Assembly (NCBI GenBank): GCA_964633715.1
Contig: CAZWHQ010000004.1
Location: 53,918-117,917 of the forward strand
Direction: 5' to 3'
Source: JAUWVG01 sp964633715
GTDB lineage: Bacteria > Acidobacteriota > Aminicenantia > Aminicenantales > Aminicenantaceae
Length of the DNA: 64,000 bases
The notes beneath the pieces were generated by a model, which made no database searches, was not told where the DNA came from, and saw nothing but the letters and a program-made list of their open reading frames with translations. Position numbers and translations under genes: made by a program. Below, piece by piece: positions 58,053 through 64,000 of this stretch (the stretch's first letter is position 1; each line of letters opens with the position of its first letter).

Positions 58053-59564
58053 ATGAATCGAAGAAATTTTCTAAAAAATGGCGCACTCTATCTGGGTGGC
58101 TTAACTCTAGCCGGATGTCAAATTGGAGAAAACCGCCCGGAACGAACTAAGTTGTTTGATAATCGGCCCAATATTGTTTTGATTCTTGCCGATGACATGG
58201 GATACGGAGATATTCAGGCTTACAATCCCAATTCAGAAATCCCAACTCCTAATTTGAATCGTCTTGTCAGCCAGGGGGTGCAGTTTTCAGATGCTCACTC
58301 CGGCTCCGCTGTGTGCACGCCTACTCGGTATGGTCTGATGACCGGCCGGTACTGCTGGAGAACTGAGCTTAAAAGTGGAGTGCTCTTTCCGCCGGAAGAC
58401 CCCCCACTCATTGGTCAGGATCGTTTGACTGTTGCCGGATTGCTCAAGCAGCAGGGCTATCACACGGCATGCTTCGGTAAATGGCATCTCGGGATGGAAT
58501 GGGGGAGGGACGATAGTGGAGAAGTTGACTTTAACAAATCCCTCGAGTACGGGCCTACGGATGTCGGATTTGACGAGTTTTTTGGGATTGCTGGATCTCT
58601 GGATGTGATCCCCTATGTTTTTTATCGAAACAAAAAGCCTTCTGTCCCCTTAACGGAAATCCAACCTAAACTTTCATTCCCACGTTTCATCCGGGAAGGT
58701 CCAAGAGGGGAGGGATTCGATCCCGGTTTGGTGCTGGGTCAGCTTACTGATGAAGCTGTCGATTACATAAACCGACGCTCGGGGGAAAATAATCCATTCT
58801 TTCTCTATTTTCCAATGACCGCTCCGCACAAACCTGTTTGGCCGACTGAGGCCTTTCAAGGAAAAACAGATCTGGGGCCCTACGGTGATTTTATCCATCA
58901 GACAGACTGGTCTGTCGGACAGGTACTGGAGGCGCTTGAGAAAAACGGCATAAATGGGAACACACTGGTTATTTTTTCCAGTGACAACGGCTCCTATATG
59001 TTCCGCCGACAGCCAGAGGAGCTTGATCACCTGGATGATCCCGGAATACAAGGATATCATCCATCCAATCATGAGGCCAATGCCATGTGGCGCGGCACCA
59101 AAGCGGATATCTGGGAAGCAGGTCACCATATTCCGTTTATCGCACGCTGGCCCGGACGGATCGAATCCGGTATCCAGTGTAAAGAGACGATCTGTCTAAC
59201 AGATGTTATGGCGAGTGTTGCCGAGATAACGGATTTTTCACTTCCGGATACTGCAGCTGAAGACAGCTTCAGCCTGTTTCCTTTGCTGAAGGGAAAAGGA
59301 TGGCCTGTTCCCAGAGCTCCTGTGGTCCACCATTCCGGCAACGGGATGTTCTCTTTAAGGGAAGGGAAATGGAAAATGGTTTTTGGCAGCGGTTCAGGCG
59401 GCCGACAGAAACCGGTGGGAAAACCTTTTGAGGAGCCTTATTTTTTGTTCGATCTAGACAATGATCCTTCTGAAAGTAAAAATGTGATAGATGATTTCCC
59501 GGAGGTAGCCGGACGTTTGACAGGGTTGCTCGATAAACTCATGAATAACGGACGAAGCCGCTAA
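58053..59564 (+). CDS. Sulfatase, Tat-exported lipoprotein type
   Basis: ATG 58053 starts a Tat-type signal (RRNFLK) with a lipobox LAGC (Cys22); the TTG upstream would hide it. The 503-residue enzyme has the type I sulfatase signature Cys88-Thr-Pro-Thr-Arg (CxPxR), so Cys88 should be converted to formylglycine. The metal site residues are in LADDMGYGD and FSSDNGSY. KWHLGME and WRGTKADIWEAGHHIPFIAR are further family motifs. A maturase is not in the window. The GH95 gene follows after 27 bases, so a sulfated, fucosylated glycan is a reasonable target. Confidence 0.92.
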   Translation: MNRRNFLKNGALYLGGLTLAGCQIGENRPERTKLFDNRPNIVLILADDMGYGDIQAYNPNSEIPTPNLNRLVSQGVQFSDAHSGSAVCTPTRYGLMTGRYCWRTELKSGVLFPPEDPPLIGQDRLTVAGLLKQQGYHTACFGKWHLGMEWGRDDSGEVDFNKSLEYGPTDVGFDEFFGIAGSLDVIPYVFYRNKKPSVPLTEIQPKLSFPRFIREGPRGEGFDPGLVLGQLTDEAVDYINRRSGENNPFFLYFPMTAPHKPVWPTEAFQGKTDLGPYGDFIHQTDWSVGQVLEALEKNGINGNTLVIFSSDNGSYMFRRQPEELDHLDDPGIQGYHPSNHEANAMWRGTKADIWEAGHHIPFIARWPGRIESGIQCKETICLTDVMASVAEITDFSLPDTAAEDSFSLFPLLKGKGWPVPRAPVVHHSGNGMFSLREGKWKMVFGSGSGGRQKPVGKPFEEPYFLFDLDNDPSESKNVIDDFPEVAGRLTGLLDKLMNNGRSR

Positions 59565-59591
59565 AACCGTACAAAGGGAGGAGACAGAATT

Positions 59592-61994
59592 ATGAAGAAC
59601 TGGAAGACAATATTTTTTATCCTTTTGTTTTTAATTGTGGTTATATTCCCTGTGACATTTCTCCTCTATATAAAAAGCGAGGACGATGGAGCAAAAACAT
59701 TCAAACTCATGTACACCAAGCCTGCATCCCAATGGCTGGAAGCCCTCCCTGTGGGCAATGGCAGCCTGGGAGGCATGGTGTTTGGAGGAACAACCAAAGA
59801 GCACATCCAGTTTAACGAGGATTCGCTGTGGACGGGCATCCCGAGAGATTATGCCAATCCTGGTGCATTTGAATCTCTTTCTGAAATCAGGCAACTGCTT
59901 TTTGAGGGAAAACAGCAGGAGGCTCACAAACTGGCCGGTGAAACATTTATGAGTATCCCTCTCAGGCAGGAGCGATATCAACCGTTTGGCGACCTGTGGA
60001 TCGAATTTGAGGAACATTCCCACTTCAGCGACTACAGACGGGAGCTCGACCTGGAAAAAGCTGTGGCTACCGTTCGATACAAATCAGGAAGTGTGACGTT
60101 TTTACGTACGGTTTTTTCGAGTTTTCCCCACAACGCAATATTCATTCATCTGGCTTCGGATAAATCGAAACAGCTGAATTTTACCCTCTCTTTGTCAACT
60201 CCTCATGAAAAATCAGAGATAACGGCCCAAGGTGACAAGATTATTCTAACTGGGAATGTTTCCGAGTATCTCCAATCCGGCGAAAATGAGGTCCGCCCAA
60301 GTGTGATAAAATTCGAATCGCAGCTCAAGGTTCTCGATATAAACGGCGATCTCGAGCAAGAGGGAGAAAAACTCAAAGTCTCAGAGGCCAGCTCCGTCAC
60401 ATTGGTTTTGACAGGCGCCACAAGCTATAAGAGCTACAGCAACACCAGTGCCGATCCTGCAGCAAAGTGTGATTTAGTTCTGTCTTCGCTTAAAGGCTCT
60501 TACCAGTCCATTTTAAAAACACACATCACCGATTACCAAAGCCTTTTTCGGAGAGTGTCCATCGATCTTGGAGAGACAGACCAGATCTATAAACCTACAG
60601 ATGAGCGGATTCTGGAATTCCAGAAAGAGCACGATCCCCATATGGCCGCTCTTATTTTCCAGTACGGCCGCTATCTCTTGATTGCATCCAGCCGGCCTGG
60701 TTCCCAGCCGGCTAATCTCCAGGGCCTCTGGAATGACCGTATGAACCCCCCTTGGGAAAGCAAATACACCACTAACATCAATTTTGAAATGAACTACTGG
60801 CCTGCTGAGCTGTGCAATCTGTCCGAATGCCACGAGCCCATGTTTTCTCTTATCGAGGATTGTTCGATAACCGGAAAATCGACTGCACAAAAGCATTACA
60901 ACAGCCGGGGATGGGTGCTCCATCATAACACAGACATCTGGCGCGGGACAGCACCGATCAATGCATCGAATCATGGGATCTGGCCCACGGGTGGAGCCTG
61001 GATAAGTCAGCATCTATGGTGGCACTATCAATTCACTTTGGATGAGGAATTCCTGCGCAGCCGAGCCTACCCGGTTATAAAAGAGGCAGCGCTTTTTTTT
61101 GTTGACTATCTAATAGAAGATCCACGGAATGAGAGGGACTGGTTGATTTCAGGGCCATCCAATTCTCCTGAAAATGGAGGATTGGTGATGGGTCCAACCA
61201 TGGATCACCAGATCATCCGCAATCTTTTTTCCAACTGCATCGAGGCTTCCGAGATCCTTGGTGTCGACAAGGACTTGAGAGAACAATTGACGGACATTAA
61301 GGCCAGGATTGCACCCAATCAGATCGGTCAATACGGACAGCTTCAGGAGTGGTTGGAAGACAAAGATGATCCTGAAAACAAACACCGCCATGTGTCCCAC
61401 CTTTGGGGACTGCATCCTGGCAGTGAGATCACCAAGGAGGATACGCCTGATTTATTCGAAGCAGCCAGAAAATCTCTGGAGATGAGGGGCGATGAAGGGA
61501 CGGGGTGGTCCATGGGTTGGAAGGTCAATTTTTGGGCTCGGCTCAAAGACGGAAACAGGGCCTATACGCTTCTCAATAAATTGATGCGGTTGACCGGTTC
61601 ATCCCTGACCGAATATGAAGGAGGAGGAATCTATCCCAACCTGTTCGATGCCCATCCGCCCTTTCAGATCGATGGCAATTTCGGAGTCACAAGCGGAATT
61701 GTCGAGATGCTGCTGCAGTCTCACCGCCGGAATGAAAAAGGGGATTATATCTTAGAACTACTCCCGGCATTACCTTCTGCCTGGCCAAATGGACACATTA
61801 AAGGACTCTGTGCCCGCGGCGGATTTGTAGTCGATATCACCTGGAGAGATGGAAAATTGGAGCGAGCAGAGATTCTTTCCAAATCGGGAAGTCGGTGTGA
61901 AATTGTCTTTAAAGAAAAATCAGTCATACTGGAGACAAAAAAGGGCAGGTCCTATTCAATAGATGGCAGTTTGGATGTTGACTCTTTGTTTTAA
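59592..61994 (+). CDS. Glycoside hydrolase family 95 (alpha-L-fucosidase type)
   Basis: The 800-residue protein has a membrane helix or uncleaved signal at about 7-27, then the complete GH95 sequence: WLEALPVGNGSLGGMVFGG, IQFNEDSLWTGIPRDY, SRPGSQPANLQGLWN, NINFEMNYWPAELCNLSE, HHNTDIWRGTAP, TGWSMGWKVNFWARL and PFQIDGNFG (the region of the base Asp). GH95 enzymes remove alpha-1,2-linked fucose (or galactose) by inversion. GGGAGGAG precedes the ATG and the sulfatase stop is 27 bases upstream. It complements the GH29 fucosidase at 42740. Confidence 0.93.
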   Translation: MKNWKTIFFILLFLIVVIFPVTFLLYIKSEDDGAKTFKLMYTKPASQWLEALPVGNGSLGGMVFGGTTKEHIQFNEDSLWTGIPRDYANPGAFESLSEIRQLLFEGKQQEAHKLAGETFMSIPLRQERYQPFGDLWIEFEEHSHFSDYRRELDLEKAVATVRYKSGSVTFLRTVFSSFPHNAIFIHLASDKSKQLNFTLSLSTPHEKSEITAQGDKIILTGNVSEYLQSGENEVRPSVIKFESQLKVLDINGDLEQEGEKLKVSEASSVTLVLTGATSYKSYSNTSADPAAKCDLVLSSLKGSYQSILKTHITDYQSLFRRVSIDLGETDQIYKPTDERILEFQKEHDPHMAALIFQYGRYLLIASSRPGSQPANLQGLWNDRMNPPWESKYTTNINFEMNYWPAELCNLSECHEPMFSLIEDCSITGKSTAQKHYNSRGWVLHHNTDIWRGTAPINASNHGIWPTGGAWISQHLWWHYQFTLDEEFLRSRAYPVIKEAALFFVDYLIEDPRNERDWLISGPSNSPENGGLVMGPTMDHQIIRNLFSNCIEASEILGVDKDLREQLTDIKARIAPNQIGQYGQLQEWLEDKDDPENKHRHVSHLWGLHPGSEITKEDTPDLFEAARKSLEMRGDEGTGWSMGWKVNFWARLKDGNRAYTLLNKLMRLTGSSLTEYEGGGIYPNLFDAHPPFQIDGNFGVTSGIVEMLLQSHRRNEKGDYILELLPALPSAWPNGHIKGLCARGGFVVDITWRDGKLERAEILSKSGSRCEIVFKEKSVILETKKGRSYSIDGSLDVDSLF

Positions 61995-62060
61995 TTTTTT
62001 ATTGATTTAACCGCAGTTCTTGTATAAATGTATAGTTATGAATCAATTGAGGAGGGGATC

Positions 62061-64000
62061 ATGAAGAAAAACATCCTTGTAATTCTCGTTTTTTGTTTCT
62101 TCTGTGTTTCCGGCATTACTGGCTTTGCCCAGACAGAGGGAACTTTCACCATGGAAGAGGTCTTGGCATCACCTTATCCCTGGGCCTTGACTTCAGCCAA
62201 AAATGCCGATCGAATCGCCTGGGTTTTCAATTCCACGGGGGCGAGGAATGTCTGGACAGCAGCAGCCCCGGATTTTAAACCTGTCAACTTGACTGGATAT
62301 GCCAAAGACGAGGTTTTCGAGATTCCGGGAGTCTACATCACAGACGATGGAAAAACTGTAGTCTATATCAAGGGCGGCCGGCCGAACAGTGTAGGTTGGG
62401 TGACCAACTCGAACAGTCATCCGGACGGACAGGAACAGGCCATTTGGGCCGTAAGATCAAATGGTGGATCACCTTGGAAAGTTGCCCTTGGCAGCAGTCC
62501 TGTTCTTTCTCCGGATGGAAAAAGTTTGTTGCAGGTGAGAGAAGGATTAATTTACCGGTTTCCGTTAGATCCACCAACAGAATCCGGTGCTGTGCCAGAA
62601 CCTGAACTTCTGTTTAGAGCACAAGGTCAGAATGTATCCCCGGTTTTTTCTCCCGATAGCAGCCGCATCGCCTTTGTCACCCGCAGGAATGACCACAGCT
62701 TTATTGTGGTCTTTGACTTCGCACAAAGAAAGCTCACTTATATAGCTCCCAACGTTGACCGGGACAGCAATCCCTGCTGGTCGGCGGACGGAAAAAAGAT
62801 TGTCTTTTTGAGGCGCCCCGGTATGCAGTTTGGTTCGGCTGGGGATTTTGGAGGAGGATATAGAGGAGGCCGCGGAGGAGCGGTCTCAAGCCAGGCTATT
62901 TGGATTGCCGATGTCGCAACGGCCACGGCTAAAAAGATTTGGGAGTTCCCGACCGAGAGTCCAAGATACTATTCATTCCGCGATTTTTTGCTCACGGCCA
63001 ATGGCCGGATACTCTTTAGAGCCGAACAGGAAAATTGGAACCATGTCTTTTCCATGCCTTTAACAGGTGAGGATCCCATCGATCTGACACCAGGAGAAGC
63101 TTTTGTCGAACATACAGGGCTTTCATCCGATGGAAAAACTCTTTTCTACAGCACTAACCTGGCGGATATCCAAGGTCGGCATATATGGAAAGTGCCAACC
63201 GCAGGGGGTAAACCTGTTCAGCTGACTAAAGGCTCCACTATTGGCACTTACCCTGTGGCTTTGGGAACTGGAGAAAAAGTGGCCTTTCTCTATGCCACAG
63301 CCGTCCATCCCACATCCATTGCCACTGTCCCGGCCAACGGAGGAGATATCACAGTGGTGGCACCTGAGAATCTCCCTCCTGAATTCCCAATGGATGAACT
63401 GATTATCCCTGAGCTTGTAATTGTAAAGGCTCCCGACGGACTAGAGATTTCATGCCAGCTCTTTCTTCCAAAAGGGGCCAAACCCGGCGATAACCTTCCG
63501 GGTGTGGTCTACACTCACGGCGGGCCCATCCGCCAGATGCTCTTAGGTTGGCACTACATGGAATTTTATTCAGAAGCCTATGGGATCAACCAGTATTTTG
63601 CCAATCACGGATACGCCGTGATCTCCATAAACTATCGCAGCGGGATCGGTTATGGGCGGTCATTCCGGAATGCGCCAGACACCGGCAGGAGAGGAGCCGC
63701 CGAATACCAGGATGTTCTCGCCGGGGCCAAATATCTCCAAAACCGGCCCGAGGTGGATGCAAATAGGATCGGCAAATGGGGTCTCTCCTACGGTGGCCTG
63801 CTGACAGCCATGTCGCTGGCCAGAAATTCGGACATCTTCAAAGTTGGTGTGGATTTGGCGGGTGTTCACGACTGGTCACAACGAGGAAATCTCTCAGAAG
63901 CTCAGCGAAAGCTGGCCTTTGAATTATCTCCGGCTGCCAGCATCAAAACTTCGACGTCACACGGCCCTTTTTTGCTCTGTGATTGTGATCTGAGCTCTCA
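62061..64000 (+). CDS. Secreted S9 family peptidase (S9C-like), partial at window edge
   Basis: ATG 62061 follows GAGGAGGGG. The gene runs off the right edge after 646 codons. A signal peptide ends near GFAQ. The N-terminal propeller region includes WD40-like PD40 units (VYITDDGKTVVYI, SPVLSPDGKSL-like, FSPDSSRIAFVTR). The hydrolase domain begins near 460 with VYTHGGPIRQM and includes the catalytic Ser in GLSYGGLL. The last visible residues lie where the catalytic Asp is expected (PFLLCDCDL) but the usual HGDxD is altered; the sequence may be divergent or faulty here. His is outside the window. Confidence 0.88.
   Translation, partial: MKKNILVILVFCFFCVSGITGFAQTEGTFTMEEVLASPYPWALTSAKNADRIAWVFNSTGARNVWTAAAPDFKPVNLTGYAKDEVFEIPGVYITDDGKTVVYIKGGRPNSVGWVTNSNSHPDGQEQAIWAVRSNGGSPWKVALGSSPVLSPDGKSLLQVREGLIYRFPLDPPTESGAVPEPELLFRAQGQNVSPVFSPDSSRIAFVTRRNDHSFIVVFDFAQRKLTYIAPNVDRDSNPCWSADGKKIVFLRRPGMQFGSAGDFGGGYRGGRGGAVSSQAIWIADVATATAKKIWEFPTESPRYYSFRDFLLTANGRILFRAEQENWNHVFSMPLTGEDPIDLTPGEAFVEHTGLSSDGKTLFYSTNLADIQGRHIWKVPTAGGKPVQLTKGSTIGTYPVALGTGEKVAFLYATAVHPTSIATVPANGGDITVVAPENLPPEFPMDELIIPELVIVKAPDGLEISCQLFLPKGAKPGDNLPGVVYTHGGPIRQMLLGWHYMEFYSEAYGINQYFANHGYAVISINYRSGIGYGRSFRNAPDTGRRGAAEYQDVLAGAKYLQNRPEVDANRIGKWGLSYGGLLTAMSLARNSDIFKVGVDLAGVHDWSQRGNLSEAQRKLAFELSPAASIKTSTSHGPFLLCDCDLSS

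Noticed and set aside
1..64000. CRISPR arrays, tRNA and rRNA genes
   Set aside because: No regularly spaced repeats of CRISPR length and no tRNA- or rRNA-like segments were seen on reading both strands; small tRNAs could still be missed without a covariance search.

Overview
The window is a chromosomal scaffold piece from a Gram-negative, probably anaerobic, heterotrophic bacterium. Evidence for this lifestyle: many signal peptides and lipoboxes, secreted S9 peptidases, Asp-box propeller proteins, a RACo-type ferredoxin/ASKHA protein, split glycine dehydrogenase and no visible aerobic respiratory genes. The gene repertoire, moderate-to-low GC and many start codons behind GGAGG-type sites resemble Acidobacteriota-related lineages such as Candidatus Aminicenantes. 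That placement is inference; no rRNA or tRNA was seen. A run of 100 N at 22673-22772 marks an assembly gap inside a gene.

Layout. 1-2818: end of a corrinoid-activation (RACo-like) gene, a small HTH gene behind four 10-bp repeats, a secreted metallophosphoesterase. 3088-11344: secreted S9 peptidase, an ABC exporter pair with a duplicated membrane protein, a zone of gene decay (DUF4870 tail, amino-acid permease with internal deletion), and an amidinotransferase operon. 11600-14069: a serine-palmitoyltransferase-like enzyme with an SDR reductase, then a four-helix-bundle gene enclosed by 37-bp inverted repeats. 14073-31879: large secreted hydrolases (GH-like DUF6067, class C serine hydrolase, Asp-box propeller, amidohydrolase, S9 peptidase), small lipoproteins and an FtsX-type permease. 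31899-39816: homocysteine methyltransferase family gene, two SDRs, gcvPA-gcvPB behind a strongly structured leader, and an acyltransferase-like membrane protein. 39837-48457: receptor-like Ser/Thr kinase, GH29 fucosidase with PA14, CBM9-like protein, GH2 enzyme, exported methyltransferase-like protein. 48472-53400: ECF sigma operon, TudS-related protein, cyclophilin-FKBP fusion lipoprotein and small membrane proteins. 53818-56697: a compact rdhB-rdhA-rdhC operon. 57284-64000: TlpA-like lipoprotein, sulfatase plus GH95 fucosidase, and a further S9 peptidase cut by the window edge.

How it works together. The most notable system is the reductive dehalogenase operon: a Tat-exported corrinoid/2x[4Fe-4S] enzyme (RdhA), its membrane anchor (RdhB) and a NosR/PceC-like membrane flavoprotein (RdhC), suggesting organohalide reduction at the membrane. 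Two different fucosidases (GH29, GH95), a sulfatase, GH2 and CBM9-like proteins suggest use of fucosylated, possibly sulfated glycans. The S9 peptidases and amidohydrolase suggest peptide use, and GcvPA/PB glycine cleavage. A life on algal or other marine-type detritus, with halogenated organics as possible electron acceptors, would fit all of these, but this is inference.

Non-coding structure of interest: a two-copy dispersed repeat (19265-19305, 50711-50799) with crossed inverted repeats in one copy, a nested hairpin leader upstream of gcvPA, the inverted-repeat-bounded four-helix-bundle element, and several truncated gene remnants at what look like rearrangement points.
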